Notes: generated from the letters alone by a model not told the origin. A stretch of 64,000 nucleotides of DNA from an uncultured Lachnospiraceae bacterium (GCA_944383765.1 CALWQT010000012.1:1-64000), one strand, 5' to 3'. Shown: positions 16,797 to 26,839, counted from the stretch's first letter. Made by a program: numbers and translations.

Positions 16797-17546
16797 TTAC
16801 TCCAGATAATCCAACGGATCCACTGGCTGACCATTATAGTCTACTTCAAAATACACGTTGGAACCTTCTACCGAATAATATTTTGTCGGTTCTGCCACAT
16901 ACCCCAGCAGCTCTCCCTTTTCCAGGAAATCCCCCTGCACAGCAGCGATTTCTTTCAATTGGCCGCAGACTGCCGTATAGCCGTTTCCCAGATCCAGAGT
17001 CACAAAATTCCCCAGTTCCTCATTGCTGCTCACTTCCATGACCTGAGCATTGGCCGGCACATAAACAGGCGTACTGACTTCACTCTGCAAAACGATTCCC
17101 GGACTGCATTTATACTGCTCCAATGTGGGAAAATAAGTGGTTGTCTCCATACTGTAATCGATCAGGACTGACCCTCTTACCGGCCAAGACAGTTTGTCCG
17201 CCTCTGTATAATTAAGTACCAGGGCTGATGCCGCCTCATTTCCAGCTCCGGCCTGGGCTACTTCTTCTGTCTCCTGATAGGACTCTGCTTCCGTTTCCTC
17301 CAAAGCCAATTCTGTTTCCGCTTCCGTTTCTATCTCCGAAATCCCGGCCAGCTGGTCTTCCTGTTCTTTCGTTTCTTCTGCGATCCGATTCCCATCATCC
17401 TCCATAGACAGATACGGATTATTTTCCAGACCGCTTCCTCTTTGAATCGTAACCACGCCTGCTGCCGCCACAATAGTCAACAGGCCCAACACAAGCATCA
17501 CAAGGAACAATTTGTCCTTGAACAGTTTGCTTACTTTATTTTTCAC
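16797..17546 (-). CDS. spoIIQ: SpoIIQ-like membrane-anchored degenerate M23 protein
   Basis: About 249 residues; GTG 17546 (VKNKVSKLFKDKLF) has GAGGTG at a good distance, better than GTG 17555. One N-terminal membrane segment (LFLVMLVLGLLTIVAAAGVV) is followed by an acidic Glu/Thr-rich linker and a C-terminal LytM/M23 domain (DKLSWPVRGSVLIDYS... to YFEVDYNGQPVDPLDYLE). Zinc ligands are degenerate: SPGIVLQSE stands where HxGxD is usual and AVCGQL where HxH is usual, so it is probably structural. Directly downstream of spoIID, it fits SpoIIQ, the forespore half of the channel that joins SpoIIIAH during engulfment. Confidence 0.8.
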   Translation of the reverse strand: MKNKVSKLFKDKLFLVMLVLGLLTIVAAAGVVTIQRGSGLENNPYLSMEDDGNRIAEETKEQEDQLAGISEIETEAETELALEETEAESYQETEEVAQAGAGNEAASALVLNYTEADKLSWPVRGSVLIDYSMETTTYFPTLEQYKCSPGIVLQSEVSTPVYVPANAQVMEVSSNEELGNFVTLDLGNGYTAVCGQLKEIAAVQGDFLEKGELLGYVAEPTKYYSVEGSNVYFEVDYNGQPVDPLDYLE

Positions 17547-17586
17547 GTTTATCACCTCGGTACTATTCTTACCAAACCGAGGCCAG

Positions 17587-18501
17587 TTATACAGAAATCA
17601 TTTCAATATTTTTGTAAAAATATGTGAGGATTTCTTCAGCTGTCCACCCTTCCTGAGCTTTTCTGTGGGCTCCATACTGACTAAGACCATAACCATGGCC
17701 GATTCCTTTCGTCACGACCCGGAGCCCTCCATCATATTCTTCCACAGAAAAACATGGAGAAGCAAGACCAAGAGTATACTGAACTTCCTCTCCACGATAA
17801 CTTTTCGTCCCAATCTGAATCTCCTCCACATATCCGGCTCCATCTGTCTTCAAAACCTGGATATCTCCGGGAAGAGTCTCCGCAGAAACTTCACCGGCTC
17901 CTGGAATCTCTCTGATTTTTTCCGCAAATTCTTCTTTTGAAAAAGCCACAGCCTGCAAAAAATGATCCGCTTCCAGATCTTCCGGAACATCTAATGCTTC
18001 CAGATATGGATATCCCTCTCCTCCTGCTCTCGTTTTGCCGGCGCTGGCACGGTGAAACAAGGGGGAGATTGGCTTGCCTTCCCATTCCATGATCTGTCCC
18101 GCCGTGGCATTGACAGCCTGTTCCAGTTTTTTATAATTCTCTGCAGCATGATCTCCCCACAGCTCCACCAGCTCATTTCCTTCCAGATAATCCAGATCCA
18201 GGGCAGACTCTGCAATCTCCGTATCTTCTCCCATCAGACCTACGATATAGGTCCGTGCAATGATGGCCTGCGCTTTCAGCGCTTCCTCCTCATACTCAGC
18301 CGGTATCTGCCTGGCAAGTACGCCGATCAGATATTGTTCCATATCCATATACGCCGGTGTATCTCCCCGGTCCAGCAGTATCTTTCTGCTGTTTAAGCTT
18401 TCTATCCTTTTTTCACGGCCTTCTACCGTGCCTGTCCATGCCAGTGTCACAACATAAGGAAATAAAAAAGCCAATAGCACCGCAGCCAAAAGCTTACGCA
18501 T
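17587..18501 (-). CDS. spoIID: Stage II sporulation protein D, lytic transglycosylase
   Basis: 304 residues from ATG 18501 (MRKLLAAVLLAFLFPYVVTLAW), after GGAAGGGGG; it has an N-terminal membrane anchor. SpoIID motifs include YLIGVLARQIPAEYEEEALKAQAIIARTY, whose first Glu region is catalytic, SPLFHRASAGKTR, and GIGHGYGLSQYGAHRKAQEGWTAEEILTYFY. It cleaves septal peptidoglycan so the mother-cell membrane can engulf the forespore, working with SpoIIM and SpoIIP (not in the window). The SpoIIQ-like gene follows 40 bp downstream on the same strand. Confidence 0.93.
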   Translation of the reverse strand: MRKLLAAVLLAFLFPYVVTLAWTGTVEGREKRIESLNSRKILLDRGDTPAYMDMEQYLIGVLARQIPAEYEEEALKAQAIIARTYIVGLMGEDTEIAESALDLDYLEGNELVELWGDHAAENYKKLEQAVNATAGQIMEWEGKPISPLFHRASAGKTRAGGEGYPYLEALDVPEDLEADHFLQAVAFSKEEFAEKIREIPGAGEVSAETLPGDIQVLKTDGAGYVEEIQIGTKSYRGEEVQYTLGLASPCFSVEEYDGGLRVVTKGIGHGYGLSQYGAHRKAQEGWTAEEILTYFYKNIEMISV

Positions 18502-18561
18502 ACAAAATCCCCCTTCCATAACCGCTGTTAACAGTATATGAAAAAGGGGGATATGTTAGAA

Positions 18562-21018
18562 TTATTTCAATTCTACTTTTATCTTATCCAGATGCCAGAT
18601 ATCTTTTACATACTCCTCGATCGTACGGTCAGAAGTAAACTTACCGGAATGAGCAATATTTAAGATAGCTGCCTTTGCCCACCATGCTTCATCACGGTAA
18701 GCTTTATCAATGCTTTCATGAGCTTTTGCATAAGACCGGAAATCTTTCAGGATAAAATACGTATCCGCTCTGTCACTGCTCTTGGTATTAAGCAGGGAAT
18801 CATAGATATCCCGGAACAGTTCTGTATCGTGAGGCGCATAATATCCATTGATCAGCTGCATCAGTACTCTTCTGATATCCTGGTCACTGTTGAAAATATC
18901 CATAGGATTATATCCGCCGTTCTTTTCATAATTGATGACCTCATCAGAACTCATACCGAAAATAAAGGCATTTTCCTTGCCTACTTCTTCCACGATCTCC
19001 ACGTTGGCTCCGTCCATGGTTCCCAGAGTCAGCGCTCCGTTCAGCATGAATTTCATATTTCCAGTACCAGATGCTTCCTTGCTGGCTGTAGAAATCTGCT
19101 CACTCACATCTGCCGCTGCAAAAATGATCTCTGCATTGGAAACACGGTAATCCTCAATAAAGACTACTTTAATCTTTCCATTGATGCTCTTATCATTATT
19201 GATCACATCTGCCACTGCATTGATCAGTTTAATGGTAAGCTTCGCTCTCTTATAACCGGCAGCAGCCTTGGCACCAAAAATAAAGGTTCTTGGAACCATA
19301 TCCATATTCGGATTATCTTTCAGCTGGTTATACAGATACATCACATGAAGAATATTCATCAGCTGACGCTTATATTCATGAAGCCTTTTTACCTGTACAT
19401 CAAAGATAGATCGGGGATCGACTTCCACTCCGTTATTTTCCTTGATATACTGGGCCAGACGTACCTTATTCTGGTATTTGATGTTCATAAATTCCTGCTG
19501 GCATTTCTTATCATCCGCATAAACAGCCAGTTTTTCAATATGAGGCAGGTTTGTGATCCAGTCATTACCAATCTTATCGGTCACCCAGTTTGCCAGCAGC
19601 GGATCACCATGAAGCAAAAATCTTCTCTGGGTAATGCCATTGGTCTTATTGTTAAATTTCTCCGGCATCATCTCATAGAAATCTTTCAGCTCCTGTTTTT
19701 TCAGGATCTCCGTATGAAGCCTTGCCACACCGTTTACAGAGAAGCTTCCCACAATCGCCATATATGCCATGCGTACCTGACCATTATGGATAATGGCCAT
19801 ACGGTTCACCTTAGCCCCATCTCCAGGGTATTTTTTCTGTATCTCTTCGATAAAACGGCGGTTGATTTCTTCCACAATCTGGTAAATTCTGGGAAGCAGC
19901 CTGGAGAACAGCTCAATCGGCCATTTTTCCAAAGCTTCCGCCATGATCGTATGGTTGGTATACGCACAGGTCTTTGTGGTAATATCCCAGGCTTCTTCCC
20001 AGCCAAGTCCTTCCTCGTCCATCAGGATACGCATCAGTTCCGGAACTGCCACGGTAGGATGGGTATCATTCATCTGGAATACCACTTTATCCGGCAGCTC
20101 ATGAATATCGCTGTGGGTTTCCTTGAATTTTCTGATAGCAAGCTGTACACTGGCGGAAATAAAGAAATACTGCTGTTTCAGCCTCAGCTCTTTTCCTGCG
20201 TAATGATTATCATTGGGATAAAGTACTTCTACCAGGTTCTTTGCCAGATTCTCCTGCTCTACAGCACGGTTGTAATCTCCCTTATCAAATTCTGATAAGT
20301 TAAAGCTGTTCACCGGCTGAGCGTCCCAGATTCTTAACGTATTGACCACATTATTGCCATAGCCTACCACAGGCATATCATAGGGCACAGCCATAACAGA
20401 CTGATAACCTTTATGGACAAAATGATTTCTCTGGCCGTCCCACTGTGTCTCCACATATCCTCCAAATTTCACTTCGGTAGCATATTCGGAACGTCTTACC
20501 TCAAATGGATATCCATCTTTCAACCACTCGTCCGGAACTTCGATCTGGAAACCATTCTCGATTTTCTGTTTGAACATACCATAGCGGTAGCGGATACCGC
20601 ATCCATAAGCAGGGTATCCAAGGGTTGCCAGAGAATCCAGGAAGCAGGCAGCCAGTCTTCCCAGGCCGCCATTTCCCAAAGCCGGATCTCTTTCCTGGTC
20701 TTCGATCACATTCAGGTCAAATCCCAGTTCATCCAGCACTTCTTTGATCTCTTTCTGAGCACAGATGCTGATGATATTGTTTCCCAGCGCCCTGCCCATC
20801 AGAAATTCCATGGACAGATAATACAGTTTTTTTGCATCCTGCTTTACCAGTTCCTTCTGCGTTGCAATCCATTCATCAATAATAACGTCTTTTACCGCAA
20901 ATGCCACAGCCTGATATGCCTGTGCCGGAGTTAATTCATCAATGGTCTTGCGAAACAGATTCTTTGCATTATAAATAACGCTATTCTTAAATGTTTCTTT
21001 ATCAAATCCCTGATTCAT
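18562..21018 (-). CDS. glgP: Glycogen/starch phosphorylase
   Basis: 818 residues, full length for the GT35 family. Releases glucose 1-phosphate from alpha-1,4-glucans. The pyridoxal-phosphate motif EASGTGNMKFMLNGALTLGTMDGAN is complete, with the lysine in GNMKF. DPALGNGGLGRLAACFLDSLA and VFQMNDTHPTVAVPELMRIL are also present. An AGGAGG site precedes the ATG. It is a separate unit between spoIID and ileS; no other glycogen gene is nearby. Confidence 0.96.
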   Translation of the reverse strand: MNQGFDKETFKNSVIYNAKNLFRKTIDELTPAQAYQAVAFAVKDVIIDEWIATQKELVKQDAKKLYYLSMEFLMGRALGNNIISICAQKEIKEVLDELGFDLNVIEDQERDPALGNGGLGRLAACFLDSLATLGYPAYGCGIRYRYGMFKQKIENGFQIEVPDEWLKDGYPFEVRRSEYATEVKFGGYVETQWDGQRNHFVHKGYQSVMAVPYDMPVVGYGNNVVNTLRIWDAQPVNSFNLSEFDKGDYNRAVEQENLAKNLVEVLYPNDNHYAGKELRLKQQYFFISASVQLAIRKFKETHSDIHELPDKVVFQMNDTHPTVAVPELMRILMDEEGLGWEEAWDITTKTCAYTNHTIMAEALEKWPIELFSRLLPRIYQIVEEINRRFIEEIQKKYPGDGAKVNRMAIIHNGQVRMAYMAIVGSFSVNGVARLHTEILKKQELKDFYEMMPEKFNNKTNGITQRRFLLHGDPLLANWVTDKIGNDWITNLPHIEKLAVYADDKKCQQEFMNIKYQNKVRLAQYIKENNGVEVDPRSIFDVQVKRLHEYKRQLMNILHVMYLYNQLKDNPNMDMVPRTFIFGAKAAAGYKRAKLTIKLINAVADVINNDKSINGKIKVVFIEDYRVSNAEIIFAAADVSEQISTASKEASGTGNMKFMLNGALTLGTMDGANVEIVEEVGKENAFIFGMSSDEVINYEKNGGYNPMDIFNSDQDIRRVLMQLINGYYAPHDTELFRDIYDSLLNTKSSDRADTYFILKDFRSYAKAHESIDKAYRDEAWWAKAAILNIAHSGKFTSDRTIEEYVKDIWHLDKIKVELK

Positions 21019-21047
21019 AGTTTCCTCCTATAATCACCCGGTATCCG

Positions 21048-24000
21048 TCAGTCCGCTACCTTTTCCACACCCAGCGTCACTGTTTCACCGTTAATGCTCC
21101 ATTCCTTCGTATAACCACTCAGTTCTCCGCATACGATGCGTTCTGCCAGAACTTCATTCAGGATCGTATCTTGATTGGCATTGAGCACTTCTCCAATTTT
21201 TTCACTGCCCTGCTGATAAATCACAATATGATCCATCACTTCAAATCCGGCTTCTTTTCTCATGGTCTGCACTTTGCTGATGATTTCCCTTACAAATCCT
21301 TCCTCGATCAGTTCAGGTGTCAGATTGGTATCCAGGACTACCGTCATGGTATTATCTCCCTCAGCTACAAATCCTTCCATCTGAGCCATATCGATCAATA
21401 AGTCGTCTTTGGTAAGTTCTACCGTCTGGCCGTCAAATTCAAACGCCAGAGCTCCCTTTTCATTCAGAGTATCCATTGCCATATTTCCATCGATCTCTGA
21501 AAGGGCTTTCCGGATATTGCCCAGCTGCTTTCCATATTTCGGTCCTACCGTCTTCAGCTGAGGTTTGAAACTATAAGAAGTAAATGCCCTTACATCATCG
21601 GTAAATTCTACTTTTTTCACATTCAGTTCATCTTCTATGATTTCCTGATAGAATTCCGGAAGAACTTTTCCTTTTACAAACATCCTGCCGATAGGCTGAC
21701 GGTTTTTGATTCCTGCCGTATTTCTGGCTGCACGTCCCATCACTACCACTTTCAGGACTTCGTCCATCTTCTCTTCCAGGTCTTTATCGATCATCTCCTC
21801 ATGCACAGTCGGGAAATCACACAGATGGATACTTTCAGGCGCCGTCTGGTCAATGTTTCTCACCAGATTCTGATAAATATCCTCTGTCATAAACGGAATC
21901 ATGGGTGCTGCTGCCTTACAGATAGTAACCAGTGCGGTATACAGAGTCATATAAGCATTGATCTTATCCTGTTCCATACCCTTCGCCCAGAAACGGCTTC
22001 TGCTTCTGCGCACATACCAGTTGCTCATATCATCTACGAAATTCTGAAGCGCCCTTGCAGCCTCCGGAACTTTATAGTTGCCAAGACAGTCATCCACTTC
22101 TTTTACTACCGTATTCAGCTTTGACAACAGCCATTTATCCATAACCGGGAGTTTGTCATACTCCAGGCTGTATTTTGTAGCGTCAAAATTATCAATATTC
22201 GCATACAGCACAAAAAATGCGTAAGTATTCCACAAGGTACCCATAAATTTACGCTGGTATTCCATAACAGCCTTGCCATGGAAACGGCTGGGCAGCCACG
22301 GAGCGCTGTTAATATAGAAATACCACCGGATGGCATCGGCCCCATAGGTATTCAGCGCATCAAACGGATCTACCGCATTTCCTTTGGATTTACTCATCTT
22401 CTGACCATTCTCGTCCTGGACATGGCCCATGACAATAACATTTTTAAATGGCGCTTTATTGAAGATCAGCGTAGAAATCGCCAACAGGGAATAGAACCAT
22501 CCTCTTGTCTGGTCTACTGCCTCCGATATGAAATCTGCCGGGAACTGGGATTCAAACAATTCCTTATTTTCAAATGGATAATGATGCTGGGCAAACGGCA
22601 TGGAACCGGAATCAAACCAGCAGTCAATGACTTCCGGAACACGATGCATTTCCTTTCCACATTCCGGACAGGTGATGGTAACATTGTCAATAAACGGGCG
22701 GTGCAGTTCAATGTCATCCGGACAGTTTTTAGACATTTGCTTTAACTCTTCAATGCTGCCTACCGCATGCTGACAGCCGCACTCACACTCCCAGATGTTA
22801 AGAGGAGTACCCCAGTAACGGTTACGGCTCAGTCCCCAATCCTGAACATTTTCCAGCCAGTCTCCAAACCGGCCTTTTCCAATGCTTTCCGGAACCCAGT
22901 TGATCGTATTGTTGTTGCGGATCAGATCCTCTTTCACCGCCGTCATCTTGATAAACCAGGACTCTCTCGCATAATAGATCAGAGGGGTATCACAACGCCA
23001 GCAATGAGGATAACTGTGTTCAAATACAGGAGCGGCAAACAGCTGCCCTCTCTTCTCCAGGTCTTCCAGCACCATAGGATCTGCTTTCTTACAGAATACT
23101 CCAGGCCAGGGTGTCTCTGCTGTCATTTCACCTTTACCGTCTACAAACTGTACAAACGGAAGGTTATAATTTCTGCCCACTTTCGAGTCGTCTTCACCAA
23201 ATGCCGGGGCAATATGAACTACTCCGGTACCATCTGTTAAGGTAACATAGGTATCGCAGGTAACAAAAAATCCTTTCTTTCTCTGCTTATCAGCTACTTC
23301 CTTTGCACAGGCATATAAAGGCTCATATTCTTTTCCTTCCAGGTCATGTCCCTGATAAGATTCCAGAATCTGGTATTCTCCCAGGCCGCCCAGAACGGTC
23401 TCCACCAGAGCTTCTGCCATATAATACGTATATCCGTCTCCAGCTTTTACCTTTACATAAACCTGATCTGGATTTACACACAGAGCCACATTAGACGGCA
23501 ATGTCCATGGTGTGGTAGTCCATGCCAGGAAATAAGCATCTTCCCCTACTACTTTAAAACGCACGATGGCAGAACGCTCTTTTACATCCTTATATCCCTG
23601 TGCCACCTCATGGGAAGACAGAGGAGTTCCGCACCGCGGACAATAAGGAACGATTTTAAAGCCCTTATACAAAAGCCCTTTATCCCAGATCTGCTTTAAC
23701 GCCCACCATTCAGACTCGATGAAGCTGTTATGATAAGTAACATAGGGATTGTCCATATCCGCCCAGAATCCTACGGTGTTGGAGAAATCTTCCCACATTC
23801 CTTTGTATTTCCATACACTCTCTTTACAATGGGCAATAAACGGCTCCAGACCATATTCCTCAATCTGTTCCTTTCCGTCCAGTCCCAGCATCTTTTCCAC
23901 TTCCAGCTCCACCGGAAGCCCATGGGTATCCCAGCCTGCTTTTCTGGGAACCATATATCCCTTCATCGCACGGTATCTGGGGATCATATCTTTAATGACA

Positions 24001-24185
24001 CGGGTCAGTACATGGCCGATATGAGGTTTTCCGTTGGCCGTTGGCGGTCCGTCATAGAATACATAAGGCTTTCCTTTCGCCCTCGTGTCAATACTCTTCT
24101 CAAAAATGTGGTTGTCCTTCCAGAACTGTTCAACCTTTTTTTCCCGCTCTACAAAATTCAGATCTGTAGATACTTTGTCGTACAT
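21048..24185 (-). CDS. ileS: Isoleucyl-tRNA synthetase
   Basis: 1045 residues from ATG 24185 (MYDKVSTDLNFVEREKK), after AGGAGG; the frame upstream runs through the T-box and is not translated. It has the class Ia signature PHIGHVLTR, editing domain region (AWTTTPWTLPSNVALCVNPD), and GQKMSKSKGNAVDP. Two Cys clusters (CPRCG, CPECG) look like zinc sites; the size and layout fit the eukaryote-like IleRS of many Clostridia. It is regulated by the upstream T-box. Confidence 0.96.
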   Translation of the reverse strand: MYDKVSTDLNFVEREKKVEQFWKDNHIFEKSIDTRAKGKPYVFYDGPPTANGKPHIGHVLTRVIKDMIPRYRAMKGYMVPRKAGWDTHGLPVELEVEKMLGLDGKEQIEEYGLEPFIAHCKESVWKYKGMWEDFSNTVGFWADMDNPYVTYHNSFIESEWWALKQIWDKGLLYKGFKIVPYCPRCGTPLSSHEVAQGYKDVKERSAIVRFKVVGEDAYFLAWTTTPWTLPSNVALCVNPDQVYVKVKAGDGYTYYMAEALVETVLGGLGEYQILESYQGHDLEGKEYEPLYACAKEVADKQRKKGFFVTCDTYVTLTDGTGVVHIAPAFGEDDSKVGRNYNLPFVQFVDGKGEMTAETPWPGVFCKKADPMVLEDLEKRGQLFAAPVFEHSYPHCWRCDTPLIYYARESWFIKMTAVKEDLIRNNNTINWVPESIGKGRFGDWLENVQDWGLSRNRYWGTPLNIWECECGCQHAVGSIEELKQMSKNCPDDIELHRPFIDNVTITCPECGKEMHRVPEVIDCWFDSGSMPFAQHHYPFENKELFESQFPADFISEAVDQTRGWFYSLLAISTLIFNKAPFKNVIVMGHVQDENGQKMSKSKGNAVDPFDALNTYGADAIRWYFYINSAPWLPSRFHGKAVMEYQRKFMGTLWNTYAFFVLYANIDNFDATKYSLEYDKLPVMDKWLLSKLNTVVKEVDDCLGNYKVPEAARALQNFVDDMSNWYVRRSRSRFWAKGMEQDKINAYMTLYTALVTICKAAAPMIPFMTEDIYQNLVRNIDQTAPESIHLCDFPTVHEEMIDKDLEEKMDEVLKVVVMGRAARNTAGIKNRQPIGRMFVKGKVLPEFYQEIIEDELNVKKVEFTDDVRAFTSYSFKPQLKTVGPKYGKQLGNIRKALSEIDGNMAMDTLNEKGALAFEFDGQTVELTKDDLLIDMAQMEGFVAEGDNTMTVVLDTNLTPELIEEGFVREIISKVQTMRKEAGFEVMDHIVIYQQGSEKIGEVLNANQDTILNEVLAERIVCGELSGYTKEWSINGETVTLGVEKVAD

Positions 24186-24236
24186 AGTTTTCCTCCTTAC
24201 TCTCTTAGCAGTGCTGGACCATGGTTTCAGAAATAA

Positions 24237-24472
24237 CAAACGGCTCCGCCCTGCATCCAGGACGAAGCCGTAAATATCTTCGTTTAACCACCTAACACTG
24301 CATACTGTCATATGAGTTCTCTGTAACGTGAGAATAACGTCCAGGCTTACTTTCCTTCAGCCGGCAGCTCCAGAGTGATCTTCAGGAATGCTTTACTCAT
24401 ACCGGTCTCCCACCATCTCCGGCTCGCTGTTATTTTCTGGCATCCTTACTCTCTCTTTCACAGCCTTTTTCT
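24237..24472 (-). promoter_or_regulatory. T-box leader of ileS (tRNA-Ile responsive)
   Basis: Minus strand. The stem I apex resembles GATGGTGGGAGACCGG. The 3' side carries GAAGATCACTC with specifier ATC (Ile) at 24379-24377, flanked by CCAGA/TCTGG pairing. The T-box itself (AGGTGGTTAAACGAAG) lies at about 24296-24280. The terminator CGGCTTCGTCCTG/CAGGGCGGAGCCG (24270-24241) with TTTGTT follows. Uncharged tRNA-Ile would favour the antiterminator. The T-box consensus is slightly altered (TTAAACG for the usual NACCGCG). Confidence 0.85.
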
Positions 24473-24478
24473 TCTAAC

Positions 24479-24507
24479 AGTATAAATATCATAGGTTTAA
24501 TTGTCAA
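24479..24507 (-). promoter_or_regulatory. Sigma-A-type promoter of ileS
   Basis: TTGACA (24507-24502), 17-bp spacer, TATACT (24484-24479), just upstream of the T-box leader. Confidence 0.8.
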
Positions 24508-24545
24508 GGAATTTATTATTGATTGTTAATTTTTTATCAATTCTC

Positions 24546-24573
24546 TTGCTATTTCTCCCATTTGTGCTATACT
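24546..24573 (+). promoter_or_regulatory. Sigma-A-type promoter of pncB
   Basis: TTGCTA (24546-24551), 16-bp spacer, TATACT (24568-24573). The short leader holds a small stem (TACTTT/AAAGTA around GGC/GCC, about 24582-24610) before GGGAGGAC. Confidence 0.65.
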
Positions 24574-24626
24574 ACGAGAAATACTTTCGGCCGTGAAGCC
24601 AGGAAAAGTACGGGAGGACAACGATT

Positions 24627-26087
24627 ATGAATCAAAGAAACCTTACACTATTAACAGATTTTTATGAACTTACCATGATGCAGGGATATTTCAAACAGAA
24701 AGATGCCAACGAAACGGTGGTATTCGACGCATTTTACCGGAACAATCCAGATGGCAACGGCTATTCCATCTGCGCCGGCCTGGAACAGGTGATCGAATAT
24801 GTGGAAAATCTTCACTTTGAACAGGAAGATGTGGACTATCTGCGCACTACCGGAATGTTTGAAGAAGATTTCCTGGATTATCTCCTTCATTTCCGATTTT
24901 CCGGGGATATCTATGCAATTCCAGAAGGAACTGTAGTCTTCCCCAGGGAGCCTCTTGTAAAAGTGATTGCCCCTATCATGGAAGCCCAGCTGATCGAAAC
25001 TGCCATCTTAAATATCATCAACCATCAGAGTCTGATCGCCACCAAAGCCGCCAGGGTCGTATATGCCGCGGAAGGGGATGGAGTCATGGAATTTGGCCTT
25101 CGCCGGGCCCAGGGACCCGATGCCGGCATCTACGGAGCCAGAGCTGCCATGATCGCCGGATGTATCGGCACTTCCAATGTACTGGCAGGCCAGATGTTTG
25201 ATGTTCCGGTAAAAGGGACTCACGCCCACAGCTGGATCATGAGCTTTCCTGATGAACTGACCGCTTTCCGCACTTATGCCAGGATGTATCCCAACGCCTG
25301 CATCCTGCTGGTGGACACTTACGATACCCTGAAATCCGGAGTACCTAACGCCATTAAAGTATTTACTGAGATGAAAGAGGCCGGTATTCCCCTTACTTTC
25401 TATGGTATCCGTCTGGACAGCGGAGATCTTGCTTATCTCTCTAAAAAAGCGAAAAAAATGTTAGATGCCGCCGGATTTTCCGATGCAGTCATTTCTGCGT
25501 CCAATGACCTGGACGAACATCTGATCGGAAGCCTGAAGCTTCAGGGAGCTGCCATCAATTCCTGGGGAGTTGGGACCAACATGATCACCTCTAAGGATAA
25601 TCCTTCTTTCGGAGGTGTCTATAAGCTGGCTGCCATTCAGGACCAGAAGACAGGATCGTTTATCCCGAAAATAAAAGTTTCTGAAAATGCAGAAAAGATC
25701 ACCAACCCGGGAAATAAGACTATCCAGCGTATTTATGAGAAAGATACTGGAAAAATCATTGCCGACCTCATCTGTCTGACAGATGAAACGTTTGATACCA
25801 ATGATTCCCTTCTCCTGTTTGACCCGATTGAAACCTGGAAAAAGACAAATCTGGAACCCAACACCTATACCATCCGCGAGCTCCTGATTCCTGTCTTCCA
25901 GAACGGCAAATGCGTATACCATTCACCCAAAGTTATGGATATCCGCACTTACTGCCAGCAGGAACTGGATACGTTATGGGAAGAATCCAAACGTCTGGTC
26001 AATCCTCATGAAGTCCATGTGGATCTGTCCAGAAAATTGTGGAATATGAAAAATGACCTGCTGGATTCCTATCATCACAGCCGTTGA
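24627..26087 (+). CDS. pncB: Nicotinate phosphoribosyltransferase
   Basis: 486 residues. Makes nicotinate mononucleotide from nicotinate and PRPP with ATP, the salvage route to NAD. LLTDFYELTMMQGYF at the N-terminus, EFGLRRAQGPDAG, GTHAHSWIMSFPDELTAFRTYA with the phosphorylated-His region, and YGIRLDSGDLAYLSKKA are family blocks. The start is supported by GGGAGGAC. It is divergent from ileS, with both promoters in a 440-bp gap, and followed by a terminator, so it is transcribed alone. Confidence 0.95.
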   Translation: MNQRNLTLLTDFYELTMMQGYFKQKDANETVVFDAFYRNNPDGNGYSICAGLEQVIEYVENLHFEQEDVDYLRTTGMFEEDFLDYLLHFRFSGDIYAIPEGTVVFPREPLVKVIAPIMEAQLIETAILNIINHQSLIATKAARVVYAAEGDGVMEFGLRRAQGPDAGIYGARAAMIAGCIGTSNVLAGQMFDVPVKGTHAHSWIMSFPDELTAFRTYARMYPNACILLVDTYDTLKSGVPNAIKVFTEMKEAGIPLTFYGIRLDSGDLAYLSKKAKKMLDAAGFSDAVISASNDLDEHLIGSLKLQGAAINSWGVGTNMITSKDNPSFGGVYKLAAIQDQKTGSFIPKIKVSENAEKITNPGNKTIQRIYEKDTGKIIADLICLTDETFDTNDSLLLFDPIETWKKTNLEPNTYTIRELLIPVFQNGKCVYHSPKVMDIRTYCQQELDTLWEESKRLVNPHEVHVDLSRKLWNMKNDLLDSYHHSR

Positions 26088-26215
26088 CAGACGTTCACGG
26101 TTTATTCATAATCTTTTTACAACTTCACTACAGTTTCTTCACAAATTCAGGATATATTATAATCAGTAGCAGGAGCAATGCTAATGACTACATGATAAAT
26201 AACTTTTTCATAATT

Positions 26216-26252
26216 GCCGGTGGCCGCAAGGTGCACCGGCTCCTCCCTTTTT
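26216..26252 (+). terminator. Terminator downstream of pncB
   Basis: GCCGGTG (26216-26222) pairs with CACCGGC (26234-26240), followed by TCCTCCCTTTTT. Confidence 0.65.
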
Positions 26253-26320
26253 ATAGGCTTTTCACATTCCATGTTTTATCTCCATATAATAAGTTAGAAT
26301 CTTCCATGGAGGTATGTTAC

Positions 26321-26815
26321 ATGGCTTCTTTTTTTCCTATTACAGGAACAATCTCCCAGATTGAGCCAATGCAGTCTTCTGCCAATAACTGGTGCGGCTG
26401 CTCTCTTCTCGTTTCCATCATGACAACTTACCAGGGAATGGTGAACCTGGTAGTCACACCCTACACATACATTTACAATCAGGAACCTCTGCAGACCGGC
26501 GATTCCATTACCGCTTATTATGACGCGTCAGCTCCTGCCCCTTTGATCTATCCTCCCCAGTACCGGGTAACTGCTATCGTCAAAGATATGGAAAACCGTA
26601 TGACAGATTTTGGCTATTATGATGAAAACCTGATGAATGCAGGCGGTACCTTGCAGTTAGATCCTTCTGACTCCACTGTAGTTACTTACCCGAATGGCCA
26701 GACCTTTTCCGGAAGCCCGGCAAATCATTATCTTCTGGTCATCTATTCCACTACCACCAGAAGCATCCCGGCAGTCACCGAACCATCTGCCATTATCGTA
26801 TTCTGCTTTGCATAA
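26321..26815 (+). CDS. Unknown 164-residue protein
   Basis: ATG 26321 (MASFFPITGTISQIEPMQ) follows GGAGGT by 7 nt; the frame upstream of it lacks signals and is probably not translated. The product has no signal peptide or membrane anchor. It is rich in Tyr, Thr and Pro, with an unusual NNWCGCSLLVSI segment and a beta-rich body (PQYRVTAIVKDMENRMTDFGYYDENL). A strong terminator follows. I do not recognise a family. Its isolated, compact unit resembles other beta-rich surface or coat-type genes of this window, but that is a guess. Confidence 0.7.
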   Translation: MASFFPITGTISQIEPMQSSANNWCGCSLLVSIMTTYQGMVNLVVTPYTYIYNQEPLQTGDSITAYYDASAPAPLIYPPQYRVTAIVKDMENRMTDFGYYDENLMNAGGTLQLDPSDSTVVTYPNGQTFSGSPANHYLLVIYSTTTRSIPAVTEPSAIIVFCFA

Positions 26816-26839
26816 CATTCTCTGACTTTTTTCTCTTCC

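Noticed and set aside
18718..20295. 525-codon plus-strand frame
   Set aside because: Antisense shadow of glycogen phosphorylase; composition is His/Ile/Phe-rich with no motif.
24580..24612. NAD-type riboswitch in the pncB leader
   Set aside because: Only a small stem is visible and I could not fit it to a known NAD-sensing RNA.
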